Assembly: GCA_017476545.1 (NCBI GenBank)
Contig: JAFUZP010000029.1
Span: forward strand, 1-64,000
Source of the DNA: Alloprevotella sp.
GTDB taxonomy: Bacteria > Bacteroidota > Bacteroidia > Bacteroidales > Bacteroidaceae
Reading direction: 5' to 3'
Length of the DNA stretch: 64,000 bases
Position 1 is the first letter of the stretch, and each line of letters opens with the position of its first letter. Positions 46,586 through 55,275 of this stretch are shown piece by piece. The notes beneath the pieces were generated by a model. That model was not told the DNA's origin. It saw only the letters and a program-made list of their open reading frames with translations, and ran no database searches. The translations under genes were made by a program, and so were the position numbers.

Positions 46586-47913
46586 CCGAGGCGTTCGCGG
46601 ATAGCGCGGCTCTCAGCTTCGTAGCCGGGCTTATCAAGCAGGGCGAACATATTCTTCTTGTAACTCTCCACGCCGGGCTGGTTGAAAGGGTTTACGCCAA
46701 GTACGTTGCCACTGATGCCGCAACCAAGTTCGAAGAAGTAGAGAAGCTGTCCGATGTAGTATTCCGTCAGGCGCGGCAGTACGATGCGCAGATTGGGGAC
46801 GCCGCCATCCACGTGGGCAAGCTGCGTACCGAGTTCCGCCATTTTGTTCACTTCGTCCACACGCTTTCCTGCGAGGAAGTTCAGGCCGTCGAGGTTCTCC
46901 TCATCGCCCGGCACGCGGACTTCTCTCTCGGGTTCGGCAACGCTGATGACGGTCTCGAAGATGCTGCGCTCACCGTCCTGGATCCATTGCCCCATGGAGT
47001 GGAGGTCGGTCGTGAGGTCCACGCTTGCGGGGAAGATACCCAACTTGTCCTTACCCTCGCTTTCGCCGTAGAGCTGCTTCCACCATTCGGCGATGTAGTG
47101 GAGCTTCGGTTGGAAGTTTGCAAGGATTTCTATTTTCTTGCCGTCGCGATAGAGCAGGTTGCGCATGGCAGCGTACTGATGGACAGGGTTCTCGGCATAA
47201 GGAGCCGTCCGGGCCAGCGTTTCCATGTCCTGCGCTCCCTTGACGAGTGCTTCGATATCCATCCCGGCACAAGCAATGGGGAGCAAGCCTACTGGCGTGA
47301 GCACGCTGAAGCGTCCGCCGACGTTGTCGGGGATGACGTAGCTCTTGTAGCCCTCTTTGTCGGCCGTAGTGCGTGCGGCACCCTTCACAGCATCTGTTAT
47401 GGCCACGATACGCTTACGGGCTGCTTCGCGTCCGAGTTGCTTTTCCAACTGTGCGCGTAGCAGACGGAAGGCCAGTGCCGTTTCCGTTGTCGTGCCGCTC
47501 TTTGATATATTGATGATGCCGAAACGCTTGCCGCTTAGGTACTCTTGCAGTTCGGCCAGATAGTCTTCGCTGATGTTGTTGCCGGCGAAAAGGATGCGGG
47601 GGGTGAGTTCTTCGAACTGGTTCTTTAGCGCTTCGATAACCGCGCGGGCCCCAAGATAGGAACCGCCGATGCCAGCTACGACAATGACATCGCAGCTCTC
47701 GCGGAGTTGGCGGGCAGTGCCTTGTAAATCGGTAAGGATTTCGGGCGTGATACTGGCGGGGAGGTGAAGCCATCCGAGGAAATCGCTGCCGGGGCTTGTG
47801 CCGTCTTCAAGGGCCTGGTGGGCGGCTTTCACTTCGTTTTTGATACTTGCTACTGCGCCTTGGGGGAGGAATTGCGCAGCCTTCTGGGAGTCGATGGTGA
47901 TAGTGGTCTGCAT
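46582..47913 (-). CDS. pgi: Glucose-6-phosphate isomerase
   Basis: Pgi interconverts glucose-6-P and fructose-6-P. The 443-residue form is the short type common in Firmicutes and Bacteroidetes: [51 protein letters not shown], and a C-terminal [15 protein letters not shown] with the catalytic lysine. Promoter block at 47938 is identical to that of the GSCFA gene. The HAD gene follows in the same unit. Confidence 0.96.
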   Translation of the reverse strand: MQTTITIDSQKAAQFLPQGAVASIKNEVKAAHQALEDGTSPGSDFLGWLHLPASITPEILTDLQGTARQLRESCDVIVVAGIGGSYLGARAVIEALKNQFEELTPRILFAGNNISEDYLAELQEYLSGKRFGIINISKSGTTTETALAFRLLRAQLEKQLGREAARKRIVAITDAVKGAARTTADKEGYKSYVIPDNVGGRFSVLTPVGLLPIACAGMDIEALVKGAQDMETLARTAPYAENPVHQYAAMRNLLYRDGKKIEILANFQPKLHYIAEWWKQLYGESEGKDKLGIFPASVDLTTDLHSMGQWIQDGERSIFETVISVAEPEREVRVPGDEENLDGLNFLAGKRVDEVNKMAELGTQLAHVDGGVPNLRIVLPRLTEYYIGQLLYFFELGCGISGNVLGVNPFNQPGVESYKKNMFALLDKPGYEAESRAIRERLG

Positions 47914-47937
47914 CTTTTGTATGTTAATCGTTTTGCA

Positions 47938-47958
47938 GGCGCGAAGTTACGCATTTCT
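47938..47958 (-). promoter_or_regulatory. Promoter box of pgi, identical to the GSCFA promoter block
   Basis: Minus strand AGAAATGCG, TAACTTCG, CGCC; -7 box TAACTTCG at 47942-47949. Same 21 bp as 20077-20097. The start codon is 28 nt downstream here. Confidence 0.65.
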
Positions 47959-48126
47959 CTCCGCATGGGGTGGGGAAAAGGAAAAAAGGTTAGGCATTTC
48001 TAACGGGCATATCCCACGCACGGTGCATGGCCGGGTGCGCTCTTTCTGTTGCATTCGGAGCTGGCAGCTCGTCCTGCTCTCTCGCACTGCACCTATATTA
48101 TATATACGCGCGCGTGAAGCAAGAAA

Positions 48127-48160
48127 AAACCTGTCCGGCAGTGAATGGCCGGACAGGTTT
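48127..48160 (-). terminator. Terminator of ppiD
   Basis: AAACCTGTCCGGC and GCCGGACAGGTTT form a perfect 13-bp stem; on the minus strand it continues with TTTCTTGC after the T-rich end. It is 30 nt past the ppiD stop. Confidence 0.88.
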
Positions 48161-48189
48161 CGGTATGTCTCTGAAGAATATTGCGGAAG

Positions 48190-50382
48190 TTAGAACTTGT
48201 AGCGGTTATCCTTCACGTTCGCCTTCTGGATGAGGCTGGCGAGCAGAGTGCGCATGGCGGTTTGTGCCTGCTGTGCTGCAGCCTGCTCGGATGCCGTCTT
48301 CTCATCGTAAGCCTCGGTAGAGGGCGTGCGGCTCTGCACTTGGGCGAAGTAAATGGCGGCTGCACCAGCAACGGGACCGGTGAACTTCCCGTCAGCCGTA
48401 CGTGCGATAACACCACCGAGTTTGGGCTCGGCAACACCGAGTGCATTGAGCTGCGGCGATTGCAGGAAACTGGTGGATACCGTATCGGTCACAGCACCGG
48501 CAAGTGCCTTGGCCGCAGCGAGATCCTTCACGCCTTTCGTGCGCTCCAGTAGTAGGGCGGCCTGCTTCTTCTGCTTAGCGAGTTGCGTGAGTGCCTCTTT
48601 TACGTTTGCATCGTCTGCACTGAGGTATTTCTCGTTGCTTACGTTCTTGACACCCAGCACTAGCAGGTGGTCGTTCTGGCGTCCGCACTCATAGAGTTTA
48701 CTGATGCTGCCCGCTTTGGCTTCTTCAAATACCCAGCGCATAGCGTCTTTCGCGCCGCTCCCGCCGATATTTTCCTGAATGCTGAGGTTGCTCTGCGTGT
48801 AGTTGGGCTGGTCGCTGAGGATGTAGCCGGCCTTCGCCGCATTTTTCTCGATATCTGCGAGGGTGCGGTTGTCGGCAAGGAAGCGGTTAATCTTGTTCAA
48901 TGCGGTATTATAGGTCTCCTTGGAGAAGTTCAGCGGGCACTTAACTACGGCCACGTTATACTTCGTCTCAATATTCTTGCGCTGTAACACTTCCACGACA
49001 ATACTTCCCTGTGTGTTAGAGAAGACGCGTACGCCGGGTTCCATCTGGTTGATCTCTCCGATCAGTTTGGCATCTTCCTCGGGAAGGCCGGGGCCTTCGT
49101 ACTGGCGGCTGACCATCCAGACACTGTCCGTGGGTTGCCCATACTTCTTGGCCAGGTCTGCAAGCTTCGCTCCGCCTTGCACGGCCTTGAGGATGGAGTC
49201 GGCGCGGGTGGCGCTCTCTTCAGGCGTGGCAGCAACAGCGACAATGCGGCGGTAGAGCACGCTGTCGGCAGCTTGCACCTTGCTGACGAGCTTGAGGGTG
49301 GTGATGGTGTTGTCCTGTGCGTTGAAGTAAGCGGGTTTTACGCTGCCTACGGCCATAGAGTCAAGTGCTGCGGAAACGTCCGGCATCTGGCGGAAAGCAC
49401 CTTTGCTCATGGCCAGGTTGGAGTAGGTGTAGATGGTCTTGCTGCCACCCACCACGCTGGCGGGGTCTTCCCCGGCAAGGAGCTTTTCCTGCTGCGCCTT
49501 CACCTCGTTCATGAGGGCTTCGCGGTCAGCTTCGCTGGGGGTTACGGTCACGTCAAGAATCTTCAAGTTGGCCGTCTTGCCGCCATCGTTACGGAATAAC
49601 TCCTTATATTGTGCGTAGAGTTCCTTCAGGTCGGCATCTTCTACCTTGACATCTTTGTCGGCGACGGTGGAGTAGGGGAGGGCAACTACCTCTGCCTTGG
49701 TCTGCACCGTTTGGTCGTCAAAGTTCATCTTTGCGGTTACGGGGTTGGAGATGAACGTGGAGCTGAGCAGGAGGCCATACTTCTGCGAAAGAATCTCCTT
49801 GCGCAGTTGCTTCTCGGTGTAGTCCCAAACTTTACGTATCTGCTGGTACTGTTCTGCATAGGCCGTGTTGCCGGCTTGCAGCATCTGCTTCATGTTTTTG
49901 TCGTAGTTCTTCAGGAAGTCCTGCAGTGCCGCTACGTCAAACTGTCCCGTCTGCTGGTTGGCGAATCCGAGCTGTGCTAGTATTTGCAGACTCTGCGACT
50001 GCCCTGTGCGCAGGGCGTTCTGCTCGTCCTCCTCCGTCACTCGAATGCCCAGTTTTTCGGCCTCGTGCTCAATGACGGAGCTGGTGATGAAGTCCTGCCA
50101 TACCCGGTCACGGATTTGGTCCTGTTCCTGGTCGGTGAGCGCATCGCCCTGTCCGGCCATGGACTTCTGTAATTTGGCAATTTCTGTCTGCTCCTCCACG
50201 AGTTGCTGGAAGTCGGTGTAGGAGAGGTCCCTCCCATATACCTCACCCACTTTCATGCGGTCCATGTTGGAGGTAGTCTGGAAGGAGCGGAAAAATTCCT
50301 CTGCGATGAAAGCAAAAAGTGCCAGTCCGATAACGCCTATCAGTAGGGCGCCTTTGCTTCTGATGGATTGTAATGCTGCCAT
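48190..50382 (-). CDS. ppiD: PpiD-type periplasmic folding chaperone (SurA_N, peptidylprolyl isomerase)
   Basis: The 730-residue inner-membrane protein has a single N-terminal anchor (ALLIGVIGLALFAFIAEEFF), a SurA_N-like helical domain (about 40-260, VWQDFITSSVIEHEAEKLGI), a middle parvulin-like region (about 340-470, GGAKLADLAKKYGQPTDSVW) and a long C-terminal helical part. Typical parvulin residues are weak, as in PpiD. It assists folding of secreted and outer-membrane proteins. It lies near lptC, an OMP gene and coaX, but has its own -7 box and a 140-nt gap. Confidence 0.9.
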   Translation of the reverse strand: MAALQSIRSKGALLIGVIGLALFAFIAEEFFRSFQTTSNMDRMKVGEVYGRDLSYTDFQQLVEEQTEIAKLQKSMAGQGDALTDQEQDQIRDRVWQDFITSSVIEHEAEKLGIRVTEEDEQNALRTGQSQSLQILAQLGFANQQTGQFDVAALQDFLKNYDKNMKQMLQAGNTAYAEQYQQIRKVWDYTEKQLRKEILSQKYGLLLSSTFISNPVTAKMNFDDQTVQTKAEVVALPYSTVADKDVKVEDADLKELYAQYKELFRNDGGKTANLKILDVTVTPSEADREALMNEVKAQQEKLLAGEDPASVVGGSKTIYTYSNLAMSKGAFRQMPDVSAALDSMAVGSVKPAYFNAQDNTITTLKLVSKVQAADSVLYRRIVAVAATPEESATRADSILKAVQGGAKLADLAKKYGQPTDSVWMVSRQYEGPGLPEEDAKLIGEINQMEPGVRVFSNTQGSIVVEVLQRKNIETKYNVAVVKCPLNFSKETYNTALNKINRFLADNRTLADIEKNAAKAGYILSDQPNYTQSNLSIQENIGGSGAKDAMRWVFEEAKAGSISKLYECGRQNDHLLVLGVKNVSNEKYLSADDANVKEALTQLAKQKKQAALLLERTKGVKDLAAAKALAGAVTDTVSTSFLQSPQLNALGVAEPKLGGVIARTADGKFTGPVAGAAAIYFAQVQSRTPSTEAYDEKTASEQAAAQQAQTAMRTLLASLIQKANVKDNRYKF

Positions 50383-50436
50383 TGTTCGTTATTTATTTAT
50401 TGTTTGTGTTCGCATTGGTGTTGTCAAAAGGACGGG

Positions 50437-50444
50437 CAAAGGTA
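50437..50444 (-). promoter_or_regulatory. -7 box of ppiD
   Basis: Minus strand TACCTTTG, 54 nt before the ATG; preceded by AGAAATGTAT, similar to the block upstream of pgi. Confidence 0.55.
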
Positions 50445-50525
50445 ATACATTTCTGCATAACGGCGGAAAAAAACGGTAAGAAAATGACTGCGCGCGTTGC
50501 GTGGGGTGTATCTCTTTGCCGTTTC

Positions 50526-51182
50526 TTACGCTTTCCTTGCCGTGTCGCTGGGTGCTTTTTGCGTGTTATTCTCGTTTTCGGGCATGGGCATGTAGCCTTT
50601 GCTCTGCCATACGTGGTATTGTGTGAGCTGTTCGTTCGCCGTGAAGCGGTTGCCCTGTAGCTCCCGATCGGGCTTTTTGATGTGCATGTGGCGGTTGGAG
50701 TAGAAGCGGTGCTCGTTCATGTCCCAGTAAAGCTCCTCTGTCCGGAAAGTCGTGCGCTGTTCTTTGTCAAGTATGTACACGTTCCCTTTCAGCCGCCACA
50801 GCGTCTGGTCGTAACACCAGGCCGTGTCAGCGATGATGTACATGTTCATCTTGAAGTTCTGGTCGAAGCGTTCAAGGAAAATGCCTTTGGGAAATTCTTG
50901 GCGGGGCGGCTTTGTCTTGTCAAACATCCGCCACTCTTCGGCGATGATGCGGTACTTCAGGCGGCCGGAGTCTGAGATGAGTTTTGATACGCCCTGCGTC
51001 ACCATGACGGGGATGGAGTCTCTTGTGTTCTCCAGTCTGCTAATAGGCGGTTTCTCGTTGCTGCACGAAACAAACGGTGCAAGGCGTAAAGCGACAAGTA
51101 GCAGGAGCGGTATGCGCATGAGGCCGCGCGGTGTCCTCCGCGCAGCCTCTGTTCCAAATCCTTTATGCCGTTTGGTTTCCAT
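50526..51182 (-). CDS. lptC: LptC, LPS export lipoprotein
   Basis: LptC links the inner-membrane Lpt transporter to the periplasmic bridge for lipopolysaccharide. The 218-residue product has a lipoprotein signal (MRIPLLLLVALRLAPFVSC; Cys in FVSC) and the LptC beta-jellyroll pattern: IPVMVTQGVSKLISDSGRLKY-like (split here as MVTQGVSKLISDSG and RLKYRIIAEEW), PKGIFLERFDQNF, TAWCYDQTLWRLKGNVYI, FRTEELYWDMNEHRFYS. ATG 51182 starts 17 nt after the OMP gene; ATG 51119 would leave just the signal peptide. It follows coaX and the OMP gene in one probable operon. Confidence 0.9.
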   Translation of the reverse strand: METKRHKGFGTEAARRTPRGLMRIPLLLLVALRLAPFVSCSNEKPPISRLENTRDSIPVMVTQGVSKLISDSGRLKYRIIAEEWRMFDKTKPPRQEFPKGIFLERFDQNFKMNMYIIADTAWCYDQTLWRLKGNVYILDKEQRTTFRTEELYWDMNEHRFYSNRHMHIKKPDRELQGNRFTANEQLTQYHVWQSKGYMPMPENENNTQKAPSDTARKA

Positions 51183-51199
51183 CCTTTGGGCGTGCCGCG

Positions 51200-52516
51200 T
51201 CAGCGTGCCTTCCACTTGGCGAACCAAGTCTCTACGAAAGATATGCCGATGCACAGGCGCAGATAATTCTCCGTTATCATGCCGCCGCCTTTCGGACGGA
51301 CGTTTTCGTATTGCGCTCCGAGGTTCAGCATGATTTGGCGGTCGCTGTGCGCAGGTATGATGATGGGGAGGCCTACACCCACGGAAGCCATGATGCTCCT
51401 CGGTCCGTCTGCTCCGTTGATGCGGGTGTAAGGGGTGGTGTAAGCCACGCCTGCGCGGTAGCGGATTTTGTCGCGCCACTTGGTGTAGCCGTCCGGTCTC
51501 TTGGCGTATTCTCCGCCGATGGCGATGCGGCTCATGTCCTTGAACTGTCCTGTTACCGCAGCGTAAGTGAGGTTTCCTGCTGCGTCAGTGCTTACGACAG
51601 GAGCCTGTACGCTGCTCCATTTCTGTAGGGAGTAGTCCACGCCTATGCGGAGGCGGTTGCCGTACTGCCACATGAGCCCTGCTCCGAACGTGTGGGGCAG
51701 GCCGTAGGGTGAACGGATGGTGAGCGTGTCGCCACGCGCACCGGCGGTGCCGGCCGTACCCACGATGTCGCTGAAATAGCTGCTGCCGCCCAGTTTGTGC
51801 CCTAAGCCGTAAGTCAGACCTAAGGTCAGGCGGTTTTTCTTGCCGATAGGTTGCGTGTACTGTATGCCGAAGTCCACCTTGTAACTCCGTATTTCTGTTG
51901 CGTACCTGCGCTGCCTGTTACTGGCGGAAGCGTCGCTGAAAGATGCCACTACGCTGTGTGTCAGGTCTCCCCATAAGTAGCCGCCGTTCACGCCGAGGGA
52001 GAAGCCTCGGAAGGGCTGCCAACCCATTCCCAGGTATGCCTCGTGCAGTCCACCGTCGCCGCTGTAAGTATCAGTCTCCGTCACGTCACCGAGGTCGGTT
52101 TGCACCGTTGCGGTGCGGTTCATGCTGTAGCCGACGGTACTGTAGGGCAGCAAGCCGAGGCTGACACCGAGATTGCGTGCTGCGCGGAACCCTATTGTCA
52201 CGTAATCAATGCTCGTGTTGCGTGCGTTCACCTTGCGCCCGTTCTCGTTCAGGTTGCCGTTTTGGAGCGACAGACCTGCATCAAAGATGAAGGTCAGTGA
52301 GTCCAGGGCGGAATAGGAAGCGGGGTTCTTCGCGTTTACCTCCGTGCCACCCCGAATCCCTTGTGCCACGCCGGCGGTCGCAGCTGCCGTCGCGCCGTAG
52401 CGGTCGTTAAGCAGCCCGGGACCGTAGTGCGAGTAGGGGGAGTTGCTTCCGCTGTTTTGTGCATAAGCGGTGCTAGCAGCTGTTGCTAGCGTGAGCAGTA
52501 ATGTGCGGTATTTCAT
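51200..52516 (-). CDS. Outer-membrane beta-barrel protein
   Basis: The 438-residue protein has a signal peptide (YRTLLLTLATAASTAYA) and alternating beta-strand pattern to an aromatic C-terminus (ENYLRLCIGISFVETWF). Segments such as NSPYSHYGPGLLNDRYGATA, NAKNPASYSALDSLTFIFDAG and YSVGYSMNRTATV-like YSTVGYSMNRTATV match the Bacteroidales OMP encoded beside coaX and lptC. The position supports a role in envelope biogenesis, but the substrate is unknown. Confidence 0.85.
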   Translation of the reverse strand: MKYRTLLLTLATAASTAYAQNSGSNSPYSHYGPGLLNDRYGATAAATAGVAQGIRGGTEVNAKNPASYSALDSLTFIFDAGLSLQNGNLNENGRKVNARNTSIDYVTIGFRAARNLGVSLGLLPYSTVGYSMNRTATVQTDLGDVTETDTYSGDGGLHEAYLGMGWQPFRGFSLGVNGGYLWGDLTHSVVASFSDASASNRQRRYATEIRSYKVDFGIQYTQPIGKKNRLTLGLTYGLGHKLGGSSYFSDIVGTAGTAGARGDTLTIRSPYGLPHTFGAGLMWQYGNRLRIGVDYSLQKWSSVQAPVVSTDAAGNLTYAAVTGQFKDMSRIAIGGEYAKRPDGYTKWRDKIRYRAGVAYTTPYTRINGADGPRSIMASVGVGLPIIIPAHSDRQIMLNLGAQYENVRPKGGGMITENYLRLCIGISFVETWFAKWKAR

Positions 52517-52572
52517 GTCGTTTTCCGTTGTCTTTTGTCGTCTTTTTGTCTATCTGTCGCAGCCTTTCTCGT

Positions 52573-53388
52573 TCACGGGCGGCCTTGTTTGTAGCTCAGG
52601 ATGGCGTCCAACCCGGTCAGCACGAGATGCGGAGCGTACGTGAAGGGGAAGCCGAGAACCGCTAAGGCTTCAGCCGGCAGTGCCTCCAATGTGTTCGGCA
52701 AATCCGCCTCGGCGTTGTCTGCCGCCTTGCGTCCCACTCGGAGCATCGCTTGCCCCATTTCCATTATCCCGCCGCCTGTGAGGATGACTTGCAAGCCGGG
52801 ATATTTTTCGGACAGGCGTTCGTAATAGCCCTTCATCTCACCCGCAATGCCCCAATATGCTCCTGCGCGTAGGGCGTTTTCTGTATCGGAGGCAATCTCC
52901 TGCACACAACCTTGGCGTTCCGCTAACGGCAGGCGTGCCGTGTGCTCGTGCATGGCCCGCAGGCGCATGTCCAGACCTGGAGAGATGTTTCCCCCGAGGA
53001 AAATGCCGTCGGCGGTCACCACATCGAGTGTGATACACGTTCCCGCATCAATGATTAGCAGCGGCTTTCCGGGGTGCTGTTTCCAGGCTCCGACGGCGGC
53101 GGCCCAGCGGTCGGGGCCGAGCGTCTGCGGCGTGCTGTAGCCGTTACGCAACGGCGCGGATGTTTCGCCCGTCACATGCAGCGTGTCAGCCGGCAGTTCG
53201 GTCCGCGCCCAGTCGGGGAGTCCGCCGTTTGGAGTGCCCGTGGCGCAGAAGGCGGCCCGGTCGATAGCGAACTGTTCCCGTACGGCATGTAAGGCTTGTG
53301 GGGAGAATGCTTCTACGTGCCGCATCCGGCTGTACTCGAATACTGCAAGTTTTCCCGTCGTATTACCTATGTCAATGACTAAATTCAT
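52573..53388 (-). CDS. coaX: Type III pantothenate kinase
   Basis: CoaX phosphorylates pantothenate, the first step of CoA synthesis. The 271-residue product has NLVIDIGNTTGKLAVF (P-loop-like), TLGPDRWAA, IIDAGTCITLDVV and GIFLGGNISPGLDMRLRAM, then VILTGGG. All are family motifs. Its promoter box (TAACTTCG at 53421-53428) is 32 nt upstream. It heads the coaX-OMP-lptC unit. Confidence 0.95.
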   Translation of the reverse strand: MNLVIDIGNTTGKLAVFEYSRMRHVEAFSPQALHAVREQFAIDRAAFCATGTPNGGLPDWARTELPADTLHVTGETSAPLRNGYSTPQTLGPDRWAAAVGAWKQHPGKPLLIIDAGTCITLDVVTADGIFLGGNISPGLDMRLRAMHEHTARLPLAERQGCVQEIASDTENALRAGAYWGIAGEMKGYYERLSEKYPGLQVILTGGGIMEMGQAMLRVGRKAADNAEADLPNTLEALPAEALAVLGFPFTYAPHLVLTGLDAILSYKQGRP

Positions 53389-53420
53389 GCCGTTCCGGGT
53401 CTGTCAGCAGACATTGGCGG

Positions 53421-53428
53421 CGAAGTTA
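53421..53428 (-). promoter_or_regulatory. -7 box of the coaX operon
   Basis: Minus strand TAACTTCG, 32 nt before the ATG. Confidence 0.55.
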
Positions 53429-53622
53429 GTGTAAAGCGGGGAGAATGCCAAGCAAATAACATTTTTTAGTACCCGCTCCCGCAGTTCTGCCGCTTGCTGC
53501 TTCCGGTTCCCGTGATTCGCCCATCGTTTTCGTCTTACATGTGGGGGTGTCAAGAAATGCGAAAAAATAACTGCGTGCTGTAGCAGGCCACGGCGGGAAC
53601 AATCCGATATGTAGCGCGAAGA

Positions 53623-53702
53623 TGTCCCTAGGGTTAGAAATTTCTGACCCTAGGGGTAGCACGCTGTACCCATAGGGTTACGGTGAATTATCCCCAGGGT
53701 TA
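53623..53702. repeat. 22-bp-period palindromic array D (TAACCC family), 4 units
   Basis: Cores start at 53623, 53645, 53667 and 53689: TGTCCCTAGGGTTA, TGACCCTAGGGGTA, TACCCATAGGGTTA, TATCCCCAGGGTTA, exactly 22 bp apart; spacers GAAATTTC, GCACGCTG, CGGTGAAT, GTGCGGGG. It lies in the 600-bp divergent gap between coaX and the DUF4105 gene. The rest of that gap shows no gene. Confidence 0.92.
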
Positions 53703-53966
53703 GTGCGGGGTGTTCCGGCTTCTTGTGTTAATGACTGCTTTTCAGTCTGTTGGCGGAGGTGCTGTCGGGTAGGATTTGTCTGTCCGTCTGCTTGCTTTAA
53801 GTCTGCTTCTGCTTGTTGTTTGGCGAAACATTGGTGTCAATTTCCCGAAAAAAATATGCCTCGTTACCGTTGAGGAAGTGTGATGGCGGCGGGCGGGAAT
53901 TCGCACACATGAAGGCGTAATAAAAAATATGACGCGGGTGCGCGCGCTCGTTCGCGGGAAAAATTG

Positions 53967-53974
53967 TAAATTCG
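53967..53974 (+). promoter_or_regulatory. -7 box of the DUF4105 gene
   Basis: TAAATTCG, 17 nt before the ATG at 53992. No clear -33. Confidence 0.5.
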
Positions 53975-53991
53975 CGGCGCGTTTTAAGGAC

Positions 53992-55275
53992 ATGATGCAT
54001 ACGTGGCTGCGAACATCCCTGCTTTTCCTCGTACTGCTGCCCTTTCGGGGTGTGGCTCAACAGGAGGTGGATTCGCTCCGGGCAAGTCTGCTGACTTGTG
54101 CCCCGGGGCGTGAGAGTTATGCCCTCTACGGACACACGGCGTTGCGCATCGCGCGGACGGACGGGCAGGCAGACTGGACGTTCAATTACGGCGTGTTCGA
54201 TTTCAACCAGCGCGACTTCGTGTGGCGTTTCATGATGGGGCGGACAGATTATACCGTATCCGCAGTTCCCACGCCGACGTTCCTCAGTCTTTATGCGGCC
54301 GAGGGGCGTGAGGTGACAGAGCAGCGGTTGGCGTTGTCGCAGCAGGAGATAGTCCGCCTGCTGGGGCTTGTAAATGAGAATGTGGGCACGCCCGGATGGA
54401 CTTATCGCTACAATTTCCTGACGGACAACTGCGCTACGCGTGTCATTGAGCTTATCCGCTCAAGTTTGGACGGCACGTTGCAGTTCGCCCCCCTTGACAC
54501 AGCGCTCACTTACCGCCGCATTATCCACCGCTTCGCCGATGTTCCCGACCCTTGGGGTAGCTTCGGGCAGGACTTGCTGCTCGGGCGTAGTGTTGATACC
54601 CTTCTTGCCGTAGAAGGCGCGTTGGCTTTCCCGCTTTGTGCACTGGAGGCTGTACGGACGGCTACGGTCGTCCGCGCTGACGGCAGGCGGTACGCTTTGG
54701 CTGCTGCGCCCGAGTCGCTGAATGCAACAGTGTCGGGCGAGGGCTTGGATGGGACGGGTACAGCTCGTGCGGCTTGGGTTGCCACGCCTCTGGTTGTCAG
54801 TGGTGTCATCCTGTTGCTTTCTCTGCTTGTCAGTATGTTGCAGTGGAGGGGACGTTTCCTTCCTGCACGAATCTTTGATGATATGGGAATGCTCCTGACG
54901 GGAGTGGCCGGGTGTATTGTTACCCTGCTGTTCCTCTTTTCCGCCTTACCTTCCGTGGGAAGCAACCTTCTTGTGGTTTTTCTGAACCCCCTGCCGCTGC
55001 TTTACCTGCCGTGGAAAATGCGCAATGACCGCCGAGGGAAAGCGGACGGCTATATCCCCTCCGTACAATTTTTCCTGCTTTCGCTCTGCTTCGTGGTGGC
55101 GTTTTTGCAGGATGTTCCTGCGGCTTTTTTGGTTTTGGCATTAAGTTTGCTTGTACGGAGCGTGACCTACCGCGAACTGCGCCGCCCGAAGTTTCCGCTT
55201 TGGCGTCGTGTCGTGACATATTCCGTTGCCTTTATGGCTATAGTTATCACCGCACTAAATATTTTCCGCGCATGA
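53992..55275 (+). CDS. DUF4105 domain membrane protein
   Basis: The 427-residue protein has a signal peptide (RTSLLFLVLLPFRGVAQ), then a DUF4105 domain (about 25-230): LLTCAPGRESYALYGHTALRI, FNYGVFDFNQRDFVWRFMMG, YRYNFLTDNCATR. The Cys and His in these motifs recall NlpC/P60-like papain-fold enzymes, but the activity is not established. The C-terminal part has about five membrane helices. It overlaps the next gene by four nt (ATGA at 55272), so the two are cotranslated. Confidence 0.85.
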   Translation: MMHTWLRTSLLFLVLLPFRGVAQQEVDSLRASLLTCAPGRESYALYGHTALRIARTDGQADWTFNYGVFDFNQRDFVWRFMMGRTDYTVSAVPTPTFLSLYAAEGREVTEQRLALSQQEIVRLLGLVNENVGTPGWTYRYNFLTDNCATRVIELIRSSLDGTLQFAPLDTALTYRRIIHRFADVPDPWGSFGQDLLLGRSVDTLLAVEGALAFPLCALEAVRTATVVRADGRRYALAAAPESLNATVSGEGLDGTGTARAAWVATPLVVSGVILLLSLLVSMLQWRGRFLPARIFDDMGMLLTGVAGCIVTLLFLFSALPSVGSNLLVVFLNPLPLLYLPWKMRNDRRGKADGYIPSVQFFLLSLCFVVAFLQDVPAAFLVLALSLLVRSVTYRELRRPKFPLWRRVVTYSVAFMAIVITALNIFRA

